Positions 1 to 8,128 are shown, counted from the first letter of the stretch. The stretch is DNA of 12,307 nucleotides from DASYQV01 sp036005125 (GCA_036005125.1 DASYQV010000304.1:1-12307); one strand, 5' to 3'. Numbers and translations are program-made. Notes: generated from the sequence alone by a model not told the origin.

Positions 1-1913
1 ACCTGGCGAAGCACGTCGCTATTGACCTGGATCGACATCTTCTGCTTCACCTTGTTCATATAAGCGGCGAAGAACTGACCGCGGCGCTCCGACAGGAGCT
101 GCTCGCGGAACGCATCGCGCCCCTGCCTGAACTCCTCGGGCGTCACATCGTCGCGGTCGGCAACGCGAAGGATGACCGTGCCGGTCCCGGCGGCGATCGG
201 CTCGCTGACGCCGCCCACCGGCAGCGAGAACGCGACCTTGTCGATTTCCGCGCTCACGCCGACGTCGGGAATTGCCGACTCCCGGGCGATGAGCTCCGTG
301 CTCTTGGGCGCCAGACCCTGCGCCTTGGCCGCTGCATCAAAGTCCTTGGCTGAGCGCAGCGTCGCCGCGATCTCATTCGCGCGCTGGCGGCTCAGTTCCT
401 TCGCGCGCTCCTGAATCACGTCGTTCTTGACCTTGTCCTTCACTTCGTCCAGGGACGGCACGTACGGATCCTTCTTCCCCGTGACCGTGACGATGACGGG
501 ACCGCGCGCGGAATTGACCGCCTGACTCACTTCGCCGTCCTTCAACTGGAATGCTGCCTGTGCGACCGCCGGCGCCCCACCGATTCCCGGGATCGGCTCC
601 TCCCGGGTGAAGAAACCCGACTCCTGCACGGTATAGCCGCCAGCCTTGGCTGCCGGCTCGAGATCTGCCGGACGCTTGATCTTCCCCTCGAGCGCGCGCG
701 CCTGTGCTTCCACTGCCTCCTGCGCGTGCCGGAATTTCAGTTGTTCGGTAATCTGGGCGCGGATCTCGTCGAGCGCGCGCGTGGTCCCCGGCTTCTTGTC
801 GACGAGCTTGATGATGTGGAAGCCGAACTGCGTCTTCACGAGATCGCTGACCTGTCCCGGCTCCATCGAGAACGCGACCTTCTCGAACTCGGGCACCATG
901 CGGCCGCGGCCGAAGTAATCGAGATCGCCGCCATTGGCCTTCGACGCCGTGTCATCGGAATGCGCCTTGGCTAGCGCGGCGAAATCGCCGCCCGCCTTCA
1001 CCTTGGCAAGCAGATCCTCGGCTTGCTTGCGGGCGGTCGCTTCGTCCTTCCCTTCGGTGCTGATCAGGATGTGGCTGGCACGTATCTGATCGGGTGTCTG
1101 ATACTGCTCGACCGTCTCGTTGTACTGGCGCCGCACTTCCGATTCGGGAACCGTCGCCTTTGCGCGGGCCTGGTCCATGTCGATCAGCACGAACTTGATC
1201 TTGCGCCGCTCACCGATGCGGTAATTCTCCTTGTGCGCGTCGAAGTACGTCTGCACGTCGGCGTCGCTCACCGAGACCTTGTCGCGGAACGTGTTCGCGG
1301 TCAGCGCCACGAGCTGCAACTTCACCTTCTCGTTCCGGTGTCGGTACTCGCGCTCGATATCCGCATCGGAGACCGACATCCACGCCGTCAGCGCTCCGCG
1401 CAGTTTGTCCACCAGCATGCTGCGGCGCAGACTCTCCTCGAAATCGCCTTTGGTGATCGGCGGCCGCTGACTCCGCAGGACCTGTTCGTACCGCCGTTCG
1501 CCGACGAATCGGCCTTTTTCCTGGAACGCCGGGATCGAGAAAATCTGCTGTGCGAGCTCTTCGTCGCTGACGCGGATCCCCTGACGCTCCGCTTCGGCGA
1601 TTGCCGCCTGCTCGTCGATCATCTGCTGCAGCACCTGTCGCTCGACCCCGAGCTGCCGCAGGAGCTGCGCGCTGACCTTGCCGCCATATGCCCCCTGGTA
1701 CGCCTGGATCTGGTTCTGATAGCGGCGCCGGAATTCGCCCGCGGTGACGTCGCGGCCTTCGACCTGGGCGATCACCGCGCCCGGCGAGGCGCCGGCCGCG
1801 GTCGGGTTCTGCAGAAAGGCGGGAATGTAAAAGACGATGAACGTCAGCACGACAAGGGCGAGACTCCACTTGAGCCAGCCCTTGTGCCGGCGCATCCGGT
1901 CGAGCATGGTCAT
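1..1913 (-). CDS. ppiD: PpiD/SurA-type peptidyl-prolyl cis-trans isomerase, membrane-anchored (3' end outside window)
   Basis: I translated this long minus-strand frame by hand. It is open from ATG at 1913 to the window edge, giving 637 visible residues; E. coli PpiD has about 620, so little is missing. A short basic N-terminus (DRMRRHKGWLKW) leads into one hydrophobic segment at about residues 14-33, giving an inner-membrane anchor with a periplasmic body. Residues 40-270 resemble the SurA_N chaperone region. A parvulin PPIase domain spans about 277-372, with IRASHIL, GGDLDYFGRGRMVPEFE and GFHIIKLVD. A second weaker parvulin-like stretch follows near the C-terminus (VAFSLPVGGVSEP). Start choice: GAGGAA at 1925-1920 lies 6 bases upstream; a second in-frame ATG is at 1907. 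The family helps periplasmic and outer-membrane proteins fold. PpiD versus another SurA-like paralogue is uncertain; fold and location are firm. Confidence 0.9.
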   Translation of the reverse strand, partial: MTMLDRMRRHKGWLKWSLALVVLTFIVFYIPAFLQNPTAAGASPGAVIAQVEGRDVTAGEFRRRYQNQIQAYQGAYGGKVSAQLLRQLGVERQVLQQMIDEQAAIAEAERQGIRVSDEELAQQIFSIPAFQEKGRFVGERRYEQVLRSQRPPITKGDFEESLRRSMLVDKLRGALTAWMSVSDADIEREYRHRNEKVKLQLVALTANTFRDKVSVSDADVQTYFDAHKENYRIGERRKIKFVLIDMDQARAKATVPESEVRRQYNETVEQYQTPDQIRASHILISTEGKDEATARKQAEDLLAKVKAGGDFAALAKAHSDDTASKANGGDLDYFGRGRMVPEFEKVAFSMEPGQVSDLVKTQFGFHIIKLVDKKPGTTRALDEIRAQITEQLKFRHAQEAVEAQARALEGKIKRPADLEPAAKAGGYTVQESGFFTREEPIPGIGGAPAVAQAAFQLKDGEVSQAVNSARGPVIVTVTGKKDPYVPSLDEVKDKVKNDVIQERAKELSRQRANEIAATLRSAKDFDAAAKAQGLAPKSTELIARESAIPDVGVSAEIDKVAFSLPVGGVSEPIAAGTGTVILRVADRDDVTPEEFRQGRDAFREQLLSERRGQFFAAYMNKVKQKMSIQVNSDVLRQ

Positions 1914-1926
1914 TGGACGTTCCTCG

Positions 1927-1977
1927 GACCAGGCAACGCCCCTGCCTTGATTTCCCGGCAGGGCTCCTTGCCTGGTC
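1927..1977 (-). promoter_or_regulatory. Long hairpin in the ppiD leader
   Basis: A perfect 10-base inverted repeat (GACCAGGCAA at 1927-1936, TTGCCTGGTC at 1968-1977) encloses a second 7-base pair of arms (CCCTGCC at 1940-1946, GGCAGGG at 1957-1963) with a 10-base loop. It ends 1 base before the ppiD Shine-Dalgarno, so if transcribed it sits directly ahead of the ribosome binding site. It could be a leader structure or a mobile palindrome. There is no U-run on either side, so a classical terminator is unlikely. Confidence 0.6.
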
Positions 1978-2003
1978 AACAGTGTCTTTTTGGCGCGCTC
2001 CGG

Positions 2004-2043
2004 CCTTCGACTTTGCTCAGGGCTTCCCGAGCATCGTCGAGGG
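2004..2043. repeat. REP-like imperfect palindrome
   Basis: Arms CCTTCGACTTTGCTCAGGG (2004-2022) and CCCGAGCATCGTCGAGGG (2026-2043) are nearly complementary, differing at three substitutions and one extra base, around a 3-base loop. The compact GC-rich form with mismatches resembles repetitive extragenic palindromes. Only one copy is seen in this window, so dispersal cannot be judged. Confidence 0.45.
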
Positions 2044-2094
2044 ACGCGCGCCTAGTCCGTCATGCGGTCGGGCAACGAGCACAGAATTCGTGGA

Positions 2095-2107
2095 CTAAAC
2101 AGTTTAG
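2095..2107. promoter_or_regulatory. 13-base palindrome, possible operator
   Basis: CTAAAC and GTTTAG flank a single central base in the AT-richer middle of the divergent intergenic region. This size and form suits a dimeric repressor. On the minus strand a weak promoter-like pair (TTCACG, 17 bases, TAGTCC) would overlap it and point toward ppiD. Neither is well supported. Confidence 0.25.
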
Positions 2108-2227
2108 CGTACGACGTGAACTACTACCGCTGTAACCAGTTAAGTCGCCGGCTGAACATCGCCTCCATGGCAGAGGGCCGGCGGACATCACGCACATGCC
2201 GCTGAGCGTCGTTCCGAACCCCGGGGT

Positions 2228-2256
2228 CCCCAAGGCGCGTCTTTGGCGCGTTGGGG
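2228..2256. other. Stable hairpin in the ppiD/GGDEF intergenic region
   Basis: CCCCAA (2228-2233) pairs with TTGGGG (2251-2256). After one G-G mismatch, GCGC (2235-2238) pairs with GCGC (2246-2249) around a 7-base loop. No T-run follows on either strand, so it is not a convincing terminator. Apart from this and the two palindromes nearer ppiD, I see no gene or RNA gene in 1914-2362. Confidence 0.4.
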
Positions 2257-2314
2257 TACAAACCCGGCCGCGAGCACCGGCAAGAGAGCACGCGGCGCGG
2301 GGCAATCAGTATGG

Positions 2315-2362
2315 TATATTTTCTCAGATTAGAAGGACTTAGCGGCGTTCGCGCCGCGAGAC
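2315..2362 (+). promoter_or_regulatory. Promoter -10 candidate and hairpin-bridged ribosome binding site for the GGDEF gene
   Basis: TATATT at 2315-2320 resembles a -10 box, though no good -35 lies 17 bases upstream. A strong Shine-Dalgarno, AGAAGGA, sits at 2331-2337, but the first in-frame ATG is at 2363, too far for normal initiation. Between them is a perfect 6-bp stem, GCGGCG (2342-2347) with CGCCGC (2352-2357), closed by a TTCG tetraloop. If the stem forms, only 4+5 unpaired bases separate the Shine-Dalgarno from ATG, a normal spacing. Confidence 0.45.
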
Positions 2363-3598
2363 ATGCCGGAGCACGAGCCCCCCTCAGCGAGGCGGCGCGG
2401 GGCCGGTGGCCGGACGCCGGTCACGTTTGCCGTTCACCAACCCAATGCCGATTACCCCGTTCCCGTCGATCGCGATCGACGCCCGGGTCGAATGCTGTAC
2501 ACCGTTCCACTAATGGTGCAGGCCCACGGTTCCGATCTCGCTGCGCGTCTGAAACACCAGCTCAAGGAGCTTCGCGCGCGCATCGAGCGACGTGACGTGT
2601 TGTTGGATACCGTCAGGGGCGCCCATGCGACGCTCGATCCTCCGCGCGTGGCCCACTGGATCGTGCTCCAGGCCGGCAAGTGGATTCCCGCGCCCTGCTG
2701 GGCGATCGTCGCGCACGATCTCGACGGCCAGCCGACGATGCTCGCCGACCAGGGGCTCACGCCGGACATCGGGCCTTCACTGTGGGGTGCGGCGACCTGG
2801 GTGTTGAAGCATGGCCGGGAATTCTTTTCCGCGGACCTGTCCCGTGACTTCCGTATGAGCGGTCAGGTCAGCGGCACCGTTGTCGCCTTTCCACTCGCCT
2901 GTCGTGGTCGAGTAATCGGCGCGCTGGTTGGCGTCGATCCGGAGCCTTCGTCGGCGATTCCGCCGATCACCGGACCGATCCTCGAGGCGTTGCAGTCGAT
3001 CCTCGAGCCTCCGGCGATCGCACTCGACAACGCGCTCATGATGCAGCGTGCCGAGGCGCTCTCGGTGACCGACGACCTGACGCGGCTTTACAACTCGCGA
3101 TATCTGAACCAGGTGCTGCGCCGCGAAACCAAGCGGGCCTCGCGCAGCGGCCGGCCCCTCTCGCTGTTATTCATGGACCTCGACGGTTTCAAGCAGGTCA
3201 ACGATACATACGGCCACCTGTGTGGCAGTCAGGCCCTCGTCGAAGCCGCCGCGGTGATTCGAGGCTGCGCTCGCGAAACGGATGTGGTCGCCCGCTTCGG
3301 CGGCGACGAGTTCTCGCTGATTCTGCCGGATACCGGTCGCGAAGGCGCTGTGTCGGTGGCCGAGCGCATCCTGGACCGCGTCGACGAGCACATCTTTCTC
3401 GTCGCTGATGGCCTTTCTGTCCGGTTGACCGCATCCATTGGCGTCGCAACCCTGCCGGACGTGGCTGGATCAGCCGAAGAATTAATACGAGCCGCGGATA
3501 TGGCCATGTACCGGGTGAAGGAATCCGGCAAGAACGGTATTCACGTGGCGGCAACGGACGAGGAATCCTCATCCCGCTCGGTTGAGCCACGACGTTGA
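2363..3598 (+). CDS. Diguanylate cyclase with GAF-like sensor domain and GGDEF domain
   Basis: This 411-residue protein should make cyclic di-GMP from two GTP. A proline/arginine-rich N-terminus (about 1-50) is followed by a short helical stretch, then a GAF-like sensor region at about 85-225. The GGDEF domain begins at D237 (DDLTRLYNSRYL) and contains FMDLDGFKQVNDTYGH. The catalytic GGDEF motif is intact at 313-317. RETD at 304-307, exactly five residues before GGDEF, is the canonical RxxD inhibitory site, so product feedback is expected. No membrane segment is visible, so it is probably cytoplasmic. Start: ATG 2363 has a Shine-Dalgarno only through a hairpin bridge. ATGs at 2492 and 2513 lack any, though a shorter protein from 2513 would still hold both domains. 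It lies 142 bases upstream of mreB on the same strand; co-transcription is possible but unproven. The signal sensed is unknown. Confidence 0.9.
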   Translation: MPEHEPPSARRRGAGGRTPVTFAVHQPNADYPVPVDRDRRPGRMLYTVPLMVQAHGSDLAARLKHQLKELRARIERRDVLLDTVRGAHATLDPPRVAHWIVLQAGKWIPAPCWAIVAHDLDGQPTMLADQGLTPDIGPSLWGAATWVLKHGREFFSADLSRDFRMSGQVSGTVVAFPLACRGRVIGALVGVDPEPSSAIPPITGPILEALQSILEPPAIALDNALMMQRAEALSVTDDLTRLYNSRYLNQVLRRETKRASRSGRPLSLLFMDLDGFKQVNDTYGHLCGSQALVEAAAVIRGCARETDVVARFGGDEFSLILPDTGREGAVSVAERILDRVDEHIFLVADGLSVRLTASIGVATLPDVAGSAEELIRAADMAMYRVKESGKNGIHVAATDEESSSRSVEPRR

Positions 3599-3696
3599 TT
3601 CGTGATTTGTGATTCGTGATTTGCTTGCGCGGGGGTTTTCGATGGTTCGTTTCGAATCACAAATGACCAATCGCAAATCGCAAATCGCAAATCACA
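3594..3696. repeat. Paired inverted heptamer arrays, TGTGATT type
   Basis: Left arm: consecutive 7-mers GTTGATT (3594), CGTGATT (3601), TGTGATT (3608), CGTGATT (3615); the first overlaps the GGDEF stop codon. Right arm: AATCACA (3655), AATGACC (3662), AATCGCA (3669, 3676, 3683), AATCACA (3690), six units in perfect phase. AATCACA is the reverse complement of TGTGATT, so the arms can fold into a long, AT-rich stem with a 33-base centre. It fills most of the spacer between the GGDEF gene and mreB and could stop or stabilise the upstream transcript. Confidence 0.8.
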
Positions 3697-3726
3697 CATG
3701 ATGCAGGGCGTCGGCGTCAGCCGCGC

Positions 3727-3732
3727 AAGGAG
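3727..3732 (+). promoter_or_regulatory. Ribosome binding site fixing a TTG start for mreB
   Basis: AAGGAG lies 8 bases before TTG at 3741. The first in-frame ATG is 58 codons further on, past the first nucleotide-binding motif, so TTG must be the start. Confidence 0.85.
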
Positions 3733-3740
3733 CAAACTCG

Positions 3741-4766
<1,026 letters not shown>

Positions 4767-4825
4767 GGGGCTGAACCCCCCGGCCTGAGGCCCCTGAGGC
4801 CTGAGGCCCGGGGCTGATGCCTCGC
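4767..4825. repeat. Heptamer repeat, CTGAGGC type, between mreB and mreC
   Basis: CTGAGGC occurs at 4785-4791 and then twice in direct tandem at 4794-4800 and 4801-4807, with degenerate relatives on both sides. Unlike the other elements it has no clear inverted second arm. The units are internally palindromic instead (GGCC, TGA, GGCC at 4782-4792 and again at 4798-4808), and GGGG at 4767-4770 can pair with the C-run at 4776-4781. It starts directly at the mreB stop codon and ends 7 bases before the mreC ATG. Confidence 0.6.
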
Positions 4826-4832
4826 CCAAGGT

Positions 4833-5669
4833 ATGGCTCTCGTGGACTTCCGCCAGCGCACCGGCTACATGTTCGTCGCGGTCACGATTGCGCACATCAT
4901 CCTGATCTCTGCTCAGGTGAATACGCGGCGCGGCGTGCCGATGCTCGAGGCAGTGACCTTTGGTGTCTTTGCCGAGGTGCAGCGTGCCTCGACTTCCGTC
5001 ATTGAAGGCGTCCAGCACGGTTGGGAAAACTACTTCGCGCTTCAGCAGGTGCGCCGGCAGAACGAAAAGCTGCGCCAGGAGAATGGACAGTTGCAGGTGC
5101 AGCTCCAGCAGGAACGCGCGCTGTCCACTCAAACCCGCAGCCTGCAGCAGCTTCTCGAGCTCCGGCAGCGGACCTCGCTCTCGACGACGGCCGCCTCGGT
5201 CATCGCCGGGGGTGCGAGTCCTGATTTCCGGACGTTTACGATCGACAAGGGGACGAAGGATGGACTGCGGCCCGACATGGCTGTCATTGCACCGACAGGG
5301 GTCGTCGGGCGGATCATCATGCCGAGCGCCCGCGCCTCCAAGGTTCAGCTGCTGATCGACCGGAACGCCGCGGCAGGAGCGATCGTGGAGCGTTCCCGCG
5401 CGCAAGGGGTGGTGCTCGGCACCGGCGGCGACCGGCTGAGGTTTGAGTACGTGCCCGGGGCGGCTGACGTTCAGGTTGGTGACAGGGTCGTAACGTCCGG
5501 AATTGACGGCATTTACCCTAAAGGCTTTGCTATAGGTCAGATAGAATCTATCCAGAAGGGTGCGGGCGTCTTCAGCGCCATCGTGGTCAAGCCGGTCGTG
5601 GACTTCTCCTCGCTGGAGGAAGTTTTGGTAGTACTGACGCCGGCCGCGGCGGGGGGCGAGGGCTCGTAA
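4833..5669 (+). CDS. mreC: Rod-shape determining protein MreC
   Basis: The 278-residue protein has classic MreC layout: a short cytoplasmic N-terminus, one membrane helix at about 11-27 (GYMFVAVTIAHIILIS), a coiled coil at about 60-112 rich in Q, E, L and R, and a periplasmic beta-rich body with FTIDKGTKDGLRPDMAVI, GVVGRI and the late GDRVVTSGIDGIYPKGFAIG. MreC self-associates in the periplasm and activates the PBP2-RodA pair. The start is ambiguous: AAGG at 4828-4831 is only one base from ATG 4833 but 10 bases from the in-frame GTG at 4842, so initiation three codons later is quite possible. The stop codon abuts the mreD start. Confidence 0.96.
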   Translation: MALVDFRQRTGYMFVAVTIAHIILISAQVNTRRGVPMLEAVTFGVFAEVQRASTSVIEGVQHGWENYFALQQVRRQNEKLRQENGQLQVQLQQERALSTQTRSLQQLLELRQRTSLSTTAASVIAGGASPDFRTFTIDKGTKDGLRPDMAVIAPTGVVGRIIMPSARASKVQLLIDRNAAAGAIVERSRAQGVVLGTGGDRLRFEYVPGAADVQVGDRVVTSGIDGIYPKGFAIGQIESIQKGAGVFSAIVVKPVVDFSSLEEVLVVLTPAAAGGEGS

Positions 5670-6170
5670 GTGAAAGTCGCCGGCGTTCTGGTCGCCATAG
5701 CTCTGGCGCTCGCGTTGCAGACGACGCTTACGCGGTTCGTGGTCGGTGGCACTGCCGCCATCGATCTCGTGCTCGTCGTGGTCGTTTACGTCGCCCTGAC
5801 CACCGGTCCGGGGACCGGCATGCTGGCTGGCAGCGTTGCGGGCATCATCCAGGATGCGCTATCGAGCGGCGTCATCGGCATCGGCGGCCTCGCCAAGTCG
5901 CTCGTGGGGTTCCTGGCGGGGGTGATTGGGCAACAGTTCATCGTGACGGCGGCATTGCCACGCTTCGTCATGTTCCTGGCGGCCACCGTGGTGCATTCGG
6001 CGATGTTCATGGGCCTATACATATTGCTGGGTTTGCGGAGCTTTCCGTCGCCCTATGCGGCGGTCCTGAGCCAGGCGGTGGGCAACGCGGCGGTCGGCAT
6101 GATCGCGTTCACAATTATCGAGATGCTGCCCGGGGTAATGGAGCGGCGGCGGGTTCGACGAAGGTTATAA
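5670..6170 (+). CDS. mreD: Rod-shape determining membrane protein MreD
   Basis: A 166-residue, almost wholly hydrophobic protein with about five membrane helices, including VAGVLVAIALALALQTTLT, AIDLVLVVVVYVALTTGP and FVMFLAATVVHSAMFMGLYILL, and a basic C-terminal end (MERRRVRRRL). MreD is an integral part of the elongasome, working beside MreC; its mechanism is less defined. It starts at GTG immediately after the mreC stop with no gap, a typical sign of translational coupling. The upstream Shine-Dalgarno is weak (GAGGG), which fits coupling. Sequence conservation in MreD is low, so identity rests on size, topology and its place between mreC and mrdA. Confidence 0.93.
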   Translation: MKVAGVLVAIALALALQTTLTRFVVGGTAAIDLVLVVVVYVALTTGPGTGMLAGSVAGIIQDALSSGVIGIGGLAKSLVGFLAGVIGQQFIVTAALPRFVMFLAATVVHSAMFMGLYILLGLRSFPSPYAAVLSQAVGNAAVGMIAFTIIEMLPGVMERRRVRRRL

Positions 6171-6180
6171 GAGACGGGTC

Positions 6181-8097
6181 ATGGCAGTCGCTGAAGATCG
6201 ACGACGCATCGGAGTGCGCCTCAACGTCCTGCAGGTCGGGGTCATTGTCCTTTTCGCGGTGCTCGCCATCGCGTTCTGGTACCTCCAGATCGTCCAGCAC
6301 GCGAAGTTCGAGGAGATGGCGGAGAACAATCACCAGCGGACGCTTGCGCTGCGCGCGCCCCGGGGCGTCCTGTTCGATCGCAACGGCAAGGTGCTGGTTG
6401 AGAACCGTCACTCGTTCAGCGTCTCCATCGTCCGCGAACACACCAAGGACCTCAATCGCACGGTTCGGCTCCTGGCGGCCGTTGCCGGCCTCGACGAGCG
6501 ATTCGTGCGACAGATCGTCGATCGGCATCGAGCCGAACCGAGCTATCGGCCGATTGTGATCATCGAGGATGCGTCGCTTGCGCAGGTGGCGGCAATCACC
6601 GCGAGGCGTCTCGACTTCGAGCTGCCCGACGTGGTGGTCGAGGAAGTGCCCACCCGCCAGTACCCGACCGATGCGCTGGCCGCGCACCTGTTCGGCTATG
6701 TCGGCGAGGCGAGCGATACACAAGTCGGCGACGGCATCCAGAGCGGCTCGATCATCGGACAGTCGGGCATCGAGAAGATTTACAACAAACTCCTGATGGG
6801 CCAGGACGGCGCCAAGCGCGTCGTCGTCAACAGCGTGGGGCGCGAGATCCGCACGCTCGAAGAGATCCCGCCGGTCGAAGGGCGCCGCGTGCAGCTCACG
6901 ATCGACCAGGACCTGCAGAAAGCGGCCGAAGATGGATTCCACCGCTTCGGCTTCAACGGCGCCGCCCTCATTCTCGACCCGCGCAACGGTGACGTGCTGT
7001 CGCTCGTCAGCCTGCCCGCCTACGATCCCAACAGCTTTGCCGCGGGTATCGATCGCGTCACGTGGGCCTCGCTCAACAGCGACAAGCTGCGGCCGCTTCA
7101 GAATCGGGTCATTCAGGGACGCTATTCGCCCGGGTCGACCTTCAAGATTGTCGTCGCCACGGCGGCGCTCGAAGAAGGGCTCGTGACCCCCGATTTCAAG
7201 GTGAACTGTCCGGGCGGCGCGACGTTCTACGGACGGTATTTCAAGTGCCACCTGAAGGGCGGGCACGGCGTCGTCGACATGCGGCATGCAATCGAGAAGT
7301 CGTGCAACGTGTACTTCTACACGCTCGGGAACATGCTCGGCGTCGACCGCATCAACAAGTGGGCGCAGAAGCTCGGCATGGTCGGCAAGACCGGCATCGA
7401 CCTGCCGAACGAGATCGAGAGCATCGTCCCGTCAACGGAGTGGAAGCGCAAGCGTACCGGCGAGAAGTGGTACGCCGGCGAGACAATTTCGGTCGCAATC
7501 GGCCAGGGCCAGGTGTCGGTGACGCCGGCCTCCATGGCGGTGATGATTGCCACGGTGGCCAACGGCGGCACGCGCGTGACGCCGCGGATCATCAAGGCGG
7601 TCGACGAGGGGGACGGCACGTGGCAGCCGATGCCGAGCGGAGCGGTCGCGAACAAGGTGGCGTTCAGGCCTGAAACGCTTGCGGCCCTGCACGACGGGCT
7701 CTGGATGGTCGTGAACGCGGCGGGCACGGGCGGACGCGGTCGCATCCCGGGACGCGACGTGGCCGGGAAAACCGGTACGGCCCAGGTGATCTCGATCACC
7801 GGCCGTCAGGCCGCTCGCGGGACGGACAAAGACCTGCGCGACCACGGCTGGTTCGTGTTCTTCGCCCCGCGCGATAATCCGGAAATCGCCGGCGTGATTT
7901 TCGGCGAACACAACGAGCACGGGTTTTTCAGCGCGCCCATTGCCAAGCACGTCATCGAGACGTACTTCGCAAAAAAGGAAGGGCAGCCGCTTCCGACGCT
8001 GGATGCGAAGCCGGCGCCCGCGCAGCCGGTGCCGCCGGCGGTGGTTGCCGAGGCGCAGCCGGTGGTGCCGACGCCGACGCCTGCGGCGCAGCAGTGA
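6181..8097 (+). CDS. mrdA: Penicillin-binding protein 2, peptidoglycan D,D-transpeptidase
   Basis: A 638-residue class B PBP that cross-links peptidoglycan in the side wall in partnership with RodA. One N-terminal membrane helix lies at about 18-38 (LQVGVIVLFAVLAIAFWYLQ). The pedestal/dimerisation domain follows (PRGVLFDRNGKVLVEN near 60-75). The transpeptidase domain carries all three signatures: STFK at 319-322 with nucleophile S319, SCN at 374-376, and KTG at 530-532. The end, from about residue 605, is a low-complexity proline/alanine tail (PAPAQPVPPAV and similar) beyond the enzyme fold, probably disordered in the periplasm. It begins 10 bases after the mreD stop with only a weak Shine-Dalgarno, so coupling to mreD is likely. 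Position next to rodA argues for PBP2 rather than the division enzyme FtsI. Confidence 0.97.
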   Translation: MAVAEDRRRIGVRLNVLQVGVIVLFAVLAIAFWYLQIVQHAKFEEMAENNHQRTLALRAPRGVLFDRNGKVLVENRHSFSVSIVREHTKDLNRTVRLLAAVAGLDERFVRQIVDRHRAEPSYRPIVIIEDASLAQVAAITARRLDFELPDVVVEEVPTRQYPTDALAAHLFGYVGEASDTQVGDGIQSGSIIGQSGIEKIYNKLLMGQDGAKRVVVNSVGREIRTLEEIPPVEGRRVQLTIDQDLQKAAEDGFHRFGFNGAALILDPRNGDVLSLVSLPAYDPNSFAAGIDRVTWASLNSDKLRPLQNRVIQGRYSPGSTFKIVVATAALEEGLVTPDFKVNCPGGATFYGRYFKCHLKGGHGVVDMRHAIEKSCNVYFYTLGNMLGVDRINKWAQKLGMVGKTGIDLPNEIESIVPSTEWKRKRTGEKWYAGETISVAIGQGQVSVTPASMAVMIATVANGGTRVTPRIIKAVDEGDGTWQPMPSGAVANKVAFRPETLAALHDGLWMVVNAAGTGGRGRIPGRDVAGKTGTAQVISITGRQAARGTDKDLRDHGWFVFFAPRDNPEIAGVIFGEHNEHGFFSAPIAKHVIETYFAKKEGQPLPTLDAKPAPAQPVPPAVVAEAQPVVPTPTPAAQQ

Positions 8098-8100
8098 GCT

Positions 8101-8128
8101 ACGAAAGACGTACGACTAAAGATTCCAG
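8101..8128 (+). repeat. Possible degenerate heptamer repeat before rodA
   Basis: The bases up to the rodA ATG divide into ACGAAAG, ACGTACG, ACTAAAG and ATTCCAG, each starting with A and ending with G, in strict 7-base phase. With only four diverged units this could be chance. It is noted because other spacers of this operon hold clear 7-base arrays. AAAGA at 8118-8122 is the nearest thing to a Shine-Dalgarno for rodA. Confidence 0.3.

Noticed and set aside
1023..2135. Long plus-strand open frame of 370 codons
   Set aside because: It lies antisense to ppiD. Its translation is rich in R, H, D and L with no domain, while the opposite strand gives a clear PPIase. It is a product of GC-rich codon bias.
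1914..2362. tRNA or small structured RNA in the divergent intergenic region
   Set aside because: No cloverleaf, CCA end or T-loop motif was found; the foldable segments are separate simple hairpins.
2251..2595. Plus-strand frame with internal ATG at 2311 (MVYFLRLEGL)
   Set aside because: It overlaps the GGDEF gene in another frame and becomes arginine/serine-rich, as expected of a shadow. The ATG lies within the -10-like sequence.
3594..3696. CRISPR array
   Set aside because: Units are 7 bases long, contiguous and without spacers, and occur in two opposite arms, unlike CRISPR repeats.
6115..7287. Minus-strand open frame of 390 codons opposite mreD and mrdA
   Set aside because: Antisense to the mreD end and PBP2 catalytic regions; no recognisable domain.
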